Of a stretch of DNA of 64,000 nucleotides, positions 47,496-55,494 are shown piece after piece. A model generated the notes under the pieces. The model ran no database searches and was not told where the DNA came from. It saw nothing but the letters and a program-made list of their open reading frames with translations. Both the position numbers and the translations under genes were made by a program. Origin of the DNA: Bin5 sp965200615 (GTDB taxonomy: Bacteria; Chloroflexota; Anaerolineae; Caldilineales; Caldilineaceae); contig OZ241377.1 of the NCBI GenBank assembly GCA_965200615.1, positions 1,612,001-1,676,000 of the forward strand, in the 5' to 3' direction. Each line of letters begins with the position of its first letter. Positions within the stretch are counted from its first letter, which is position 1.

Positions 47496-49223
47496 ATGGC
47501 AGGAATTGTGAAGAGAATCGCCGCGGTTCTCGTAAGTATCGTCTGGCTCAGTTTCATTCTCATTTTGTTGACAGGTTTCTTAGCGCCCAATCTTCACCAG
47601 CTTTTGCCAGCGCCAGTGAGAGAATACACTGAGCCGGAGGCGCTTCGTGAACGGTGGCAATCTTTCACCGATTCACTGGTGACGGGAATCGGCATGCAGT
47701 CTTCTCCTGCCCCCGAAGCCTCAGAGACGCCCACGCCGGATGCCACACTGCCCCCCGCGCCAACAGCCACGCCGCTGCCCGAATCACCTACTGCCACGCC
47801 GCTGCCCGCGGAAACTCCGACACCGACGACCGCCCCGGCCATGACTTCCGACGACGGTGAAGAGACCCCCGCTCTCGAAACGATCGTCTCGGTCTCAGTG
47901 TCAGAGGCTGGACAAGCCGACTTGCGCTCCGCTCCAAGTGAAGATGCAGACGTTATCGGGCTCGTGGCAGCAGGTGGAAAGGTCAAAATTGACGGCCAGG
48001 ATCCCACCGGAAACTGGTATCGCCTGGAAGACGGAACATGGATTAACGCCGCAAACCTTGCTGAAGCCCCGCTTGCTCAGGTCCCGATTGTTATGGTCGA
48101 GACCCAGAAACCCCCCGAAGGATCTGAAGAGCCGTCGCCGCCATCTGCAACAGCTGTAGATACGATATCGACGCCGCCCGAGCCTGTCAGAGCCGTTGTC
48201 AATGCCGACTCGAATCTGCGGGCCGGCCCCGGGATCGAATACGACCGCGTAGACGGTATCAATTTCGGCGAAGAAGCTTCCATTGTCGGCATTTCCACCG
48301 ATGGTGAATGGTACCTGCTTGAGCGGGGCGTTTGGCTCTTTACCGCCCTCGTCACAGAAGCCGTTGACGTACCTGTCGTCACTGAGGATACCTCGTCAGC
48401 TCAGACGGCTGCTCCAGACTCCGAGCAACCGGAAACCGCACAAGCTGACACGGGCGAACAAGGGGCAGCGACGGAACAGACGCATGCGGACACTGAACAG
48501 ACAGAGGCCGAGCAGCCTGACTCGGACGACGAACAGACGACGGCAGAAACAGAGCAGACAGAGACCGACGCTGAGCAACTGCTGCCGGTCGTCATTGCCC
48601 TCCGCGACGTCAATCTGCGTGCCGGTCCCGGTGTCGAATTTGAGCGGGTAGACGGCGCCGAAGAAGGTCAGGTATTGACAATTGTGGCCCAGGACGATAC
48701 CGGTGAGTGGTTGAAGCTCGATGATGGGTCCTGGATCTTCGCCGCACTTGTAGAAAATGTGCCCGCAGATCTTCCCGTAGAGTCGGAGGAATCCGCCGAA
48801 GACGAGCAGGAAACGCAGGCCGACGAGGATGAGCAGGACGCCCAGACCGACGGCGAGCAGGACACCCAAACTGAGGAAGACGGACAGGAAACGCAGGAAG
48901 AGATTGCGCCGATCTTGTTCGCAACCGTAAACACAGACGCAAATCTGCGCAACGGCCCCGGACTCGACGCAACCATCGTCGAGTCCGCCCCCGCCGGAAC
49001 GCTTGTCACGATTATCGACAGGTCTGATGATGAACAGTGGTTACAGCTCGAAAACGGTTTCTGGATCTTTGCTGCACTTGTGGACATCCTCCCGGAGGAG
49101 GGAGAAGAGGACGCCGGGCCAGATGGCAACGGCGATAACGGCAATAGTGGCGGTAACGACAATAACGACCAGGGAAGTGTAGCCCAGCCGCAGGTAAGTA
49201 TAGCCTCACAAAAGATTGTGTGA
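47496..49223 (+). CDS. Membrane-anchored protein with four bacterial SH3 domains
   Basis: A 575-residue protein with an N-terminal uncleaved membrane helix (AAVLVSIVWLSFILILLTGFLA). The rest is extracytoplasmic. A Pro/Thr-rich linker leads to four SH3b modules at about 131-190, 230-290, 364-425 and 473-533. Each carries the NLRAGPGxExxRVDG type signature and ends in a W(I/L)FxAALV strand; the first is the most diverged (DLRSAPSEDADVIG). Between modules lie highly acidic Glu/Gln/Thr/Asp linkers (for example EQTEAEQPDSDDEQTTAETE). The C-terminus is Gly/Asn-rich. SH3b modules bind peptidoglycan or peptides, so it is probably a wall-binding scaffold. No catalytic domain is present. Confidence 0.85.
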   Translation: MAGIVKRIAAVLVSIVWLSFILILLTGFLAPNLHQLLPAPVREYTEPEALRERWQSFTDSLVTGIGMQSSPAPEASETPTPDATLPPAPTATPLPESPTATPLPAETPTPTTAPAMTSDDGEETPALETIVSVSVSEAGQADLRSAPSEDADVIGLVAAGGKVKIDGQDPTGNWYRLEDGTWINAANLAEAPLAQVPIVMVETQKPPEGSEEPSPPSATAVDTISTPPEPVRAVVNADSNLRAGPGIEYDRVDGINFGEEASIVGISTDGEWYLLERGVWLFTALVTEAVDVPVVTEDTSSAQTAAPDSEQPETAQADTGEQGAATEQTHADTEQTEAEQPDSDDEQTTAETEQTETDAEQLLPVVIALRDVNLRAGPGVEFERVDGAEEGQVLTIVAQDDTGEWLKLDDGSWIFAALVENVPADLPVESEESAEDEQETQADEDEQDAQTDGEQDTQTEEDGQETQEEIAPILFATVNTDANLRNGPGLDATIVESAPAGTLVTIIDRSDDEQWLQLENGFWIFAALVDILPEEGEEDAGPDGNGDNGNSGGNDNNDQGSVAQPQVSIASQKIV

Positions 49224-49265
49224 TGGAGGTGACAGAGGTCATCTGAATCACAACTGCCGCACTCA

Positions 49266-49280
49266 GTTCTGCAGCAGAAC
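49266..49280. promoter_or_regulatory. Inverted repeat upstream of the ArsA-type gene
   Basis: GTTCTGCAGCAGAAC has two perfect 7-bp arms around a single central base, 130 nt before the ATPase start. It may be an operator; no promoter elements were confidently placed around it. Confidence 0.35.
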
Positions 49281-49410
49281 AGCGCCGTACCGGCCGCCTC
49301 AGGTTTCGGACACATTCGGGAACCATTCTGGCCGTACGGCGTATTTTTATGTATATGACCGATTGTGAAACGGAACGCGCGCTCGCAAACAGAGTCACGG
49401 AGTGAAATTG

Positions 49411-50685
49411 ATGCGAATTCTTCTCTATACCGGGAAAGGCGGAGTCGGCAAGACCAGCGTCAGCGCGGCCTGCGCACTGCGTTGCGCCGAACTGGGCTAC
49501 CGGACTGTCGTCCTCAGCACCGACTCCGCCCACAGCCTCGGCGACAGTTTCGACACCCGCATCGGCAGCGAACTGATAGAACTGGCGCCCAACCTCTGGG
49601 GACAGGAGATCGACCTGCTCCATCAGATGGACAAATACTGGGGGCGGGTGCAGGAATATCTGAATGTACTCTTCTCCTGGCGAGGCATGGATTCGCTGGT
49701 CGCCGAAGAGACTTCCGTACTGCCGGGCATGGAAGAACTCGCCAGCCTCATGCACATAACGCATCTCGCCGACAGCGGCGCCTATGACACGATTATCATC
49801 GACGCAGCGCCCACCGGGTCCACCCTGCAGCTGCTCAGTTTTCCCGATATCGCCCGCTGGTATATCGAGAAGATCATGCCCTTCGAACGCCGCACACTCC
49901 AGATCGCGCGGCCTATCGTGTCCCGAATGAGCGATATCCCCCTGCCGGACGACGACCTCTTCGAGAGCGTCGAAGACCTGGTGAACGTTCTGGAGCGTAC
50001 AAGTCTCCTCCTGAGCGACAGCAGCGTCAGCAGTATGCGGCTGGTGATCAACCCGGAGAAGATGGTCATAAAGGAGGCCCAGCGCGCCTACGCCTACCTC
50101 AATCTCTATGGCTATGCCGTCGATTCCGTTGTCTGCAATCGCGTCTTCCCGCAGGAGCTGCAGGATGCCTACTTCAGCGGCTGGGTCGAAGCGCAGCAAC
50201 GCAATCTGGCCTTCGTCGAAGAAGCATTCCAACCGCTTCCCATCTCCCGGATTCCATTTTTCGAAGAAGAGGTGCTGGGCCAGAAGATGCTCCAGCGCAT
50301 GGCCGCTACGCTCTTCGGAGACGACATGGAGCGCGGCGGCAAGGGAGACCCCACCCGCCTCTACTATCAGGGTGAACCGCAGAAAATCTTCGCCCGCAAC
50401 GACCACTACATCCTCAGCATCGCTCTGCCGCTCGTGACCAAGGAGGAGGTGAACCTCCATCGCAGCGTCGTTGACGAGCTGATCGTCCGCATCGGCAACT
50501 GGAAACGCAATATCGCCCTGCCGATTGGCCTGGCGCGGCTCAAGATCGACGGCGCCAATTACGAAGGCGACCGACTGAACATCCTTTTCTGCAAGCAAGA
50601 GGGCGATTCCGACTACGAGTTCGACTCATTGCAGCGCAGCCCCTGGGAGCAGTTGAAGGCAAGGCTGCAAGGGGAAGGGGTTTGA
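49411..50685 (+). CDS. ArsA/GET3-family ATPase with HSP20-like C-terminal domain
   Basis: A 424-residue deviant Walker A ATPase. The P-loop GKGGVGKTSVSAACALR (8-24), the switch I-like STDSAHSLGDSFD and the switch II DAAPTGSTLQLLSFP are intact. The central helical region lacks the cysteines needed for arsenite binding. The C-terminal about 80 residues (ARNDHYILSIALPLVTKEEVNLHRSVVDELIVRIGNW, LNILF) match the alpha-crystallin-like ArsA_HSP20 domain found in Chloroflexi, cyanobacterial and actinobacterial ArsA proteins. The ATG at 49411 is favoured, with GGAG 8 nt upstream, over a GTG nine bases earlier. No arsB or arsR is nearby, so protein targeting or chaperoning is more likely than arsenite export. 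Confidence 0.88.
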   Translation: MRILLYTGKGGVGKTSVSAACALRCAELGYRTVVLSTDSAHSLGDSFDTRIGSELIELAPNLWGQEIDLLHQMDKYWGRVQEYLNVLFSWRGMDSLVAEETSVLPGMEELASLMHITHLADSGAYDTIIIDAAPTGSTLQLLSFPDIARWYIEKIMPFERRTLQIARPIVSRMSDIPLPDDDLFESVEDLVNVLERTSLLLSDSSVSSMRLVINPEKMVIKEAQRAYAYLNLYGYAVDSVVCNRVFPQELQDAYFSGWVEAQQRNLAFVEEAFQPLPISRIPFFEEEVLGQKMLQRMAATLFGDDMERGGKGDPTRLYYQGEPQKIFARNDHYILSIALPLVTKEEVNLHRSVVDELIVRIGNWKRNIALPIGLARLKIDGANYEGDRLNILFCKQEGDSDYEFDSLQRSPWEQLKARLQGEGV

Positions 50686-50719
50686 GCGGCTTGTGCACTA
50701 TCGACACCACAATGCACGT

Positions 50720-52135
50720 CTACAGCCTCTTTAGCGCGGCGCGAGCCGCGTTGTAGCCGCACATGCCATGGACACCTCCCCCGGGCGGCGTCGATGAGGA
50801 ACACAGATAAAGCCCGGGAACCGGCGTGCTGTATGGGGGAAACCGCAACACAGGCCGCGTCCACAGTTGGCGCAGGTCCTGCACGCCGCTGTTTATGTCG
50901 CCGCCCACATAGTTGGGGTTGTAACGTTCGTAGTCGGCGCTGTTCATCACCGCCCGCGCCAGAACCGTATCCCGAAAATCGGGCGCGAACCGTTCGATCT
51001 GCGCTTCGATCGCCGCCGTCATATCAGTGGTCGAAGCGTGCGGCGTATGGCAGTAAGCCCACAGCGTGTCCTTGCCCGCCGGCGCACGTGTCCTGTCAAA
51101 CAGGCTATGCTGCGCCACCAGTACATAGGGCCGCCTCGGTGTGCGCCCGCCGCTCGTCGCCTCTTCCGCCGCCGCGATCTCCGCCAGCGTGCCCCCCAGA
51201 TGAATGGCGCCGGCGCGGCGGCAGACCTGCGCCCGCCAAGGCACAGGGTCGCTCAGCGCGTAGTCCACCTTAAACACACTCGGTCCATACCGAAATCTCT
51301 CCAGTCTGCGCCGGTATGCGGCCGGCAGCCGCGCCCCCGCCAGCCGCAATACCTGCCTCGGCGTCACATCCAACAGTATGGTCCGGCTGGGCGGCAGCTC
51401 GTCCAAAGTCTGCACCTGCCAACCGGCCACGATATCCCCGCCCAGCGCACGCAGATATTCTCCCATGGCATCGGTAATGGCCTGCGCCCCGCCGCGCGCA
51501 AACGGCCACCCGACCGCATGGGCCAGGATCCCCAGTAACATCCCAAATGCGGAAGTGAAAGGTTGGCGGAAACTGAGAAAAGAGTGGGCCGCAAGCCCGG
51601 CGAAAAGCGCCCTCGCCCTCTCACCACGAAAACAAAGGCGCGACAGCAGATGGGTGGGCATCGCAGCGGGAATGCCAAAGCGAACCAGCGTTGGCAGATC
51701 GACGCCCACAGGATACGGCCCCAGCGCTATCGGCGCCAGCTTGTCCCAATCAGCCGCAGACGGGCCCATCAACCTGGCCCAACTCGGACCGTCCAGGCCG
51801 ATCGACGAAGCCGTCTCCGCCAGTGAACGATACAGTCCGACCGCCGTGCCGTCATCCAACGGGTGCGCCGCCGCGACCTGCGGCTGGATCCACTCCACTC
51901 CGAACTGCTCCAGCGGCAAGCTACTTAGAAATGGCGAACCGGCCACCAGGGGATGGACCGCGGCGCAAACGTCGTGTCGAAAGCCGGGCAGTGTAAGTTC
52001 GGCAGTCCGGTTTCCCCCGCCAATCGTGTCCCTGCCTTCAATCACGAGGACAGAATGCCCGGCCCGGGCAAAAGTGATCGCCGCCGCCAGCCCATTTGGC
52101 CCGGCGCCGACAACGACGGCGTCATACCTTGGCAT
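50720..52135 (-). CDS. FAD-dependent oxidoreductase, phytoene desaturase-like
   Basis: A 471-residue amine-oxidase/phytoene-dehydrogenase type flavoprotein. The FAD dinucleotide fold opens with VVVGAGPNGLAAAITFARAGHSVLVIEGRDTIGGG (8-42). The C-terminal FAD contact PGLYLCSSSTPPGGGVHGMCGYNAA is also typical of the family. The middle section is divergent, so the substrate is open; carotenoid desaturases and retinol-saturase-like enzymes are possibilities. No other carotenoid gene is in the window. It converges with the ArsA-type gene with 34 nt between stops. Confidence 0.85.
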   Translation of the reverse strand: MPRYDAVVVGAGPNGLAAAITFARAGHSVLVIEGRDTIGGGNRTAELTLPGFRHDVCAAVHPLVAGSPFLSSLPLEQFGVEWIQPQVAAAHPLDDGTAVGLYRSLAETASSIGLDGPSWARLMGPSAADWDKLAPIALGPYPVGVDLPTLVRFGIPAAMPTHLLSRLCFRGERARALFAGLAAHSFLSFRQPFTSAFGMLLGILAHAVGWPFARGGAQAITDAMGEYLRALGGDIVAGWQVQTLDELPPSRTILLDVTPRQVLRLAGARLPAAYRRRLERFRYGPSVFKVDYALSDPVPWRAQVCRRAGAIHLGGTLAEIAAAEEATSGGRTPRRPYVLVAQHSLFDRTRAPAGKDTLWAYCHTPHASTTDMTAAIEAQIERFAPDFRDTVLARAVMNSADYERYNPNYVGGDINSGVQDLRQLWTRPVLRFPPYSTPVPGLYLCSSSTPPGGGVHGMCGYNAARAALKRL

Positions 52136-52232
52136 TGATCATTCTGAACGCCAGCGCAGTGAAGGCAGCTTGGAGAACTCCAACACCCTTTCCGGAGAAG
52201 TCCATGTCTTTGGGAGACGCGCAGGGATCCTA

Positions 52233-52658
52233 TCAGTCCGACTCGGGCGGATGCCACCCTGCCAGAATCCAGTGCCTTCTGGCGGGACGAACATATTCGT
52301 TGTTCATATGAAGAGCCTCTACCGTTACATTTCCAATGGGGCTGATTCCCACAATATGCAATCCGGCCTCTCTCCACGCAAAGTGGCTGCTCCATTCATC
52401 CCTGCGGGGATGAAAGAGACGAACTTCCTCTTGAGTATCAGGATCTCTGGCGTGGGTCAATGTGCCTTTGAAGCTGTTGTACCAGGCACAGGCGTAGCAA
52501 AGATTGTTGAGAGTGAGAGCGCCGCCTTTGCTGCGCGGCCAGATGTGTTCGACATGCATCTGTGCGCCGCTGATCTTTTGCGATGTCCTGCAGTATTCAC
52601 AGCGGAATTGAGCACGCCGCGCAACCTGATTTCGCAAAGAAGCAGAGACAGACGCCAT
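52233..52658 (-). CDS. HNH endonuclease
   Basis: A 141-residue protein whose N-terminal half is a complete zinc-supported HNH nuclease fold. CEYC is at 20-23, HVEHIWPRSKGG at 35-46 with the catalytic His, and NNLCYACAWYNSFKG at 51-65 with the second cysteine pair and the final Asn. The C-terminal half (about 70 residues, ending WHPPESD) carries a conserved-looking EVRLFHPRRDEWSSHFAW stretch often seen in this subfamily. The gene starts 9 nt after the stop of a 136-residue gene, so the two are almost surely cotranscribed and likely act together. The biological role is unknown. Confidence 0.88.
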   Translation of the reverse strand: MASVSASLRNQVARRAQFRCEYCRTSQKISGAQMHVEHIWPRSKGGALTLNNLCYACAWYNSFKGTLTHARDPDTQEEVRLFHPRRDEWSSHFAWREAGLHIVGISPIGNVTVEALHMNNEYVRPARRHWILAGWHPPESD

Positions 52659-52667
52659 CTCTTTTGG

Positions 52668-53078
52668 CTATTCAGTCTCTTCCAGAGCTGCCAGTAGCGG
52701 TTGGCCGCTGCGCAAACTCAAAAGCGCAAAAGCGCGTGCCTTCCGAAGCATGGCCTTCCCGTAACTTTCTCGCAACTCCTGCAAGCGCACCTCTTCTCGA
52801 GGGACAAGGGGGCGGTGCTGTATGTCAAGAAGCGCTTGAAGCTCTTTCTGTTCTGCGAAAGCCATTTCATCCTTCGCAATTTTCCAAAGTAGCTCTTCGT
52901 TGAGAAAGGTCATCTCCAGAAGTTCACCGCGTACCGATGCGGGGACATCCTGCACATCAGGTAGGCCGACCGCCAATGCCCCAATCAATACCTCTTCTAA
53001 GGGGCGGTTTAGCGCTTGGGCTGTTTCGCGAGCGCGTGTCAGGAGAGAATCAGAAACTTCAAATGTTAGAGTCGCCAT
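52668..53078 (-). CDS. Small unknown protein paired with the HNH endonuclease
   Basis: A 136-residue, mostly helical soluble protein. The N-terminus MATLTFEVSDSLLTRARETAQALNRPLEEVLIGAL resembles a ribbon-helix-helix segment (a strand then two helices), as in CopG-like antitoxins. The rest is charged helix rich in Glu, Leu and Arg (EMAFAEQKELQALLDIQHRPL, REEVRLQELRESYGKAMLRKARAFALL). It ends 9 nt before the HNH gene. Similar two-gene units are, to my recollection, common in cyanobacteria and Chloroflexota. A regulatory or antitoxin-like partner role is inferred. Confidence 0.75.
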   Translation of the reverse strand: MATLTFEVSDSLLTRARETAQALNRPLEEVLIGALAVGLPDVQDVPASVRGELLEMTFLNEELLWKIAKDEMAFAEQKELQALLDIQHRPLVPREEVRLQELRESYGKAMLRKARAFALLSLRSGQPLLAALEETE

Positions 53079-53165
53079 CCAGACCTGTTCTTTTTGTAGA
53101 CGTGCAGTGCCTACGACCTGATTCTAACATCGGTTTTTTCGCTCAACAATCCGCACTTCAGAAAT

Positions 53166-53447
53166 CTAAGTCACCAACCGCAAACGCTGCGGACTGCGTC
53201 CATCTATCCGCTCCAACACCCCCCGCGCTTCCAGATCAAGTTTCACCGACGTCACATACCAGCTTATCGAACCGTCAAAGACATCCCCAATCCGCTTGTC
53301 CACCGCCTCGGTCATCCCGCTGAACGTAATTCCCGGCTGCGCCTGCAGCGTCTCCTCAATCGCCTGTCGCACCATGTCATACTTGCTCTTATCGATATTC
53401 ACGCCCTGCTTTCCAGCCGGGTGCAGCGTCATGATTTTTTCGGTCAC
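53166..53447 (-). CDS. Small conserved protein, winged-helix-like
   Basis: A 93-residue protein with the block HPAGKQGVNIDKSKYDMVRQAIEETLQAQPGITFSGMTEAV. A hairpin-like end follows (GRSPQRLRLVT). This is a recognisable small conserved family of unknown function (I believe DUF6958). The helix pattern with a terminal basic strand pair suggests a winged helix fold. No partner is evident; it sits between the HNH pair and the Rieske gene on the same strand. An upstream hairpin at 53505-53543 separates it from the Rieske gene. Confidence 0.7.
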   Translation of the reverse strand: MTEKIMTLHPAGKQGVNIDKSKYDMVRQAIEETLQAQPGITFSGMTEAVDKRIGDVFDGSISWYVTSVKLDLEARGVLERIDGRSPQRLRLVT

Positions 53448-53504
53448 ACTTTCCTCCGGGACGGCCGCGGTATGGGATATGAACCACCCTCCGAAAACAA
53501 CGAA

Positions 53505-53543
53505 CGGTGGGAAGAGAGAGACAGCGCCTCTCTCTTCCCACCG
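53505..53543 (-). terminator. Strong hairpin, probable terminator of the Rieske gene
   Basis: A perfect 16-bp inverted repeat (CGGTGGGAAGAGAGAG with its complement) surrounds a 7-nt loop, 24 nt beyond the Rieske stop codon. On the minus strand it is followed by TTCGTTGTTTTC, a moderately T-rich tract. Confidence 0.65.
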
Positions 53544-53566
53544 CCTTTTCTTCCTGACAGAGAGCT

Positions 53567-55348
53567 TTACTCCCCCTCAAACAGCTTTTCATTTCGGTGC
53601 AGCCGGCGGGCGATGCCAAAGGTCTGGCCTTGGGCGCGCATCGTCGGCGCGTGTGCCGCCAAGTAGCGGGCCGCTGCCACCAGCACCAGCACAGCTTCAT
53701 CCTGTGAATCCGGCTCGGCCGACAGCAGCTCATGCTGGCGGAAAGCCGTTTCCACACACTGAATCGTATGGAAGTTGCGGTCTTCCCGCAGCAGCAGTGC
53801 GCCAAGCTCTGCCCGCAGCGCCTCCGCGTCGCCGCCTTCGAAGAGGTAGCTGCCCACCGCGTTGCCCGCCTCGTTCACCTGTTGCTGCTGATCCAGCAGG
53901 TCAGCAAGCGCCGGCAACGAAGGGGCTGTCCCGTTCGCGCCGTTGGCGGCCGGCAGCCGCGCCGCGGGAATGTTCAGAAAACGGTCAAGATAGATACTCA
54001 TTGCCGCGTCGAAAACGCCCCGCAGCAGGAGCAGATACTCGTCCGATTGTTCGTATCCCTCCAAACGACGCAGACCCTGGTGGACCGCGTTGGCAAATGT
54101 GAAGGTGTGCAGAGCCGTGTCCCAGTCGCCGAACTCGTTGCTCGTGTGGAAACGCGCAATGCGCAGCGCCGCGGCATAGGTTACAGCACCGGCCAGCTCA
54201 GCTTCGCCGGCGCCGGCCCGCAGCGCTGCCAGCAGTGCGTCAGCGATGGCATGCGGATCGTCGCGCAGCAACACCGGCACCAGTTCGGCGCGCCCCGCCC
54301 ACCGGCCCCGCTGCCCCTGACCTTGGGCGAGCGCAGCCGGGATCTGCGCACGCGCATCGTCCAACAGATCGATCAGATCGATCGGATTGCGCCACGCGTT
54401 CGACTCCTCCATCCGGCGCGCCGAAGCATAGCCGGGCACCAGGCTGGTCAGAACCGCCTCCGCCTGCTCCCAGCCGACGATATCCAATGCTTCGAAAGCC
54501 TTATTCGTAAAGTCCAGCGGATGTCCGACATCGATATAGCGGAAATCCGTCGCCGCGCTGAATAGAATATCCGCCATCTCCTGCGGCCCGGCTCCCGCCC
54601 GCAACGCGGTGATGATGCACCGCTCGGCGCCCTCCGCATCTCGCACCAGAATGAAGCGGCGGAACCACTGCTTCAACGTTGTCAGGTCCGGGCTGCCGTC
54701 CGGCAGAGGCGTAACCGGGAAGCGCGGCGAGCTGCCCGCCGAATCGGACGCCACCGCGGCCAAACCGTGCGCCAGGGCTCGGGCCCGGTCCTCGGCCCCC
54801 AGGCTCGGAAGGAGATTCTGGAAACAGGTCAGCATCGTCAACCCCTGCCCCCAACCCTCCATGCGGTAACGAGCCCCGAACTCCAGGCCCGCCGCAAACG
54901 GAGACAACGTATCTCTCGCTTCGTCCACCAGCGTGATCGCCGCCTTGGCCACAACCAGCGAGAGATTGCGCTCCAGGCCGACGGCCAGGCGGTGGCGCTG
55001 GTGTTCCACCGGGTCCTGCCGCGGCGTAACATCGACAAATACATCACCGTTCCGCAACTCCACTGGGAAATTGGGGGTATCGTCCGCCCATAGATCGAAA
55101 GAGCCGCCTGTGCAGAGATCAAAGCGGGCGTGATGCCAGTGGCACGTAAGAATCCCATCCTGGACACTGCCCCTGTCCAGGGGGAAGCCCATATGCGGGC
55201 AGCGGTTGTCGAGCGCGTAAATCTCGTCCTCGTGATGAACGAGGACGATCACGTGGCCGTTCACTTGGACCGTATGCAGGCCCGTTTCCGTGACTTCGGC
55301 CACACTTGCAATGCGCTGATAAGCGTCGGCGCCAACTCTGGTCGTCAT
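53567..55348 (-). CDS. Rieske (2Fe-2S) protein with long helical extension
   Basis: A 593-residue protein. The first about 110 residues are a Rieske ferredoxin-like domain with the full cluster ligands: Cys50 and His52 in CPHMGFPLDRG, and Cys69 and His72 in CHWHHARFDLCTGG. It resembles the small Rieske subunits of non-haem iron oxygenase systems. The remaining about 480 residues are Ala/Leu-rich helix (for example FRRFILVRDAEGAERCIITALRAGAGPQEMADILFSAATDFRYIDVGHPLDF and a related second copy later), without a recognised oxygenase domain. The internal similarity ALRAGAGPQEMADILFSA versus ALRAGAGEAELAGAVTYA indicates a duplicated module. Several His residues could bind metal. I do not recognise the extension. 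Confidence 0.8.
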   Translation of the reverse strand: MTTRVGADAYQRIASVAEVTETGLHTVQVNGHVIVLVHHEDEIYALDNRCPHMGFPLDRGSVQDGILTCHWHHARFDLCTGGSFDLWADDTPNFPVELRNGDVFVDVTPRQDPVEHQRHRLAVGLERNLSLVVAKAAITLVDEARDTLSPFAAGLEFGARYRMEGWGQGLTMLTCFQNLLPSLGAEDRARALAHGLAAVASDSAGSSPRFPVTPLPDGSPDLTTLKQWFRRFILVRDAEGAERCIITALRAGAGPQEMADILFSAATDFRYIDVGHPLDFTNKAFEALDIVGWEQAEAVLTSLVPGYASARRMEESNAWRNPIDLIDLLDDARAQIPAALAQGQGQRGRWAGRAELVPVLLRDDPHAIADALLAALRAGAGEAELAGAVTYAAALRIARFHTSNEFGDWDTALHTFTFANAVHQGLRRLEGYEQSDEYLLLLRGVFDAAMSIYLDRFLNIPAARLPAANGANGTAPSLPALADLLDQQQQVNEAGNAVGSYLFEGGDAEALRAELGALLLREDRNFHTIQCVETAFRQHELLSAEPDSQDEAVLVLVAAARYLAAHAPTMRAQGQTFGIARRLHRNEKLFEGE

Positions 55349-55494
55349 TTTTGGCCTCCCTTTTTCCTATCGCCCAGTCCGTACACAAGGCGTCTATCCG
55401 CACACCAAACCATCAAGTACGATTACTAAAGACATACCCCCTCGACACGGTCAAATCTCGACTGACTAAGACGGCTGAAGCCGTTTCTCTCTCC

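Noticed and set aside
49012..50598. A 528-codon minus-strand frame over the ArsA-type gene and the end of the SH3b gene
   Set aside because: The plus-strand genes have unmistakable motifs, and the antisense product does not resemble any protein.
49411..50685. Arsenite efflux pump component
   Set aside because: There are no metal-binding cysteine triad and no neighbouring ars genes.
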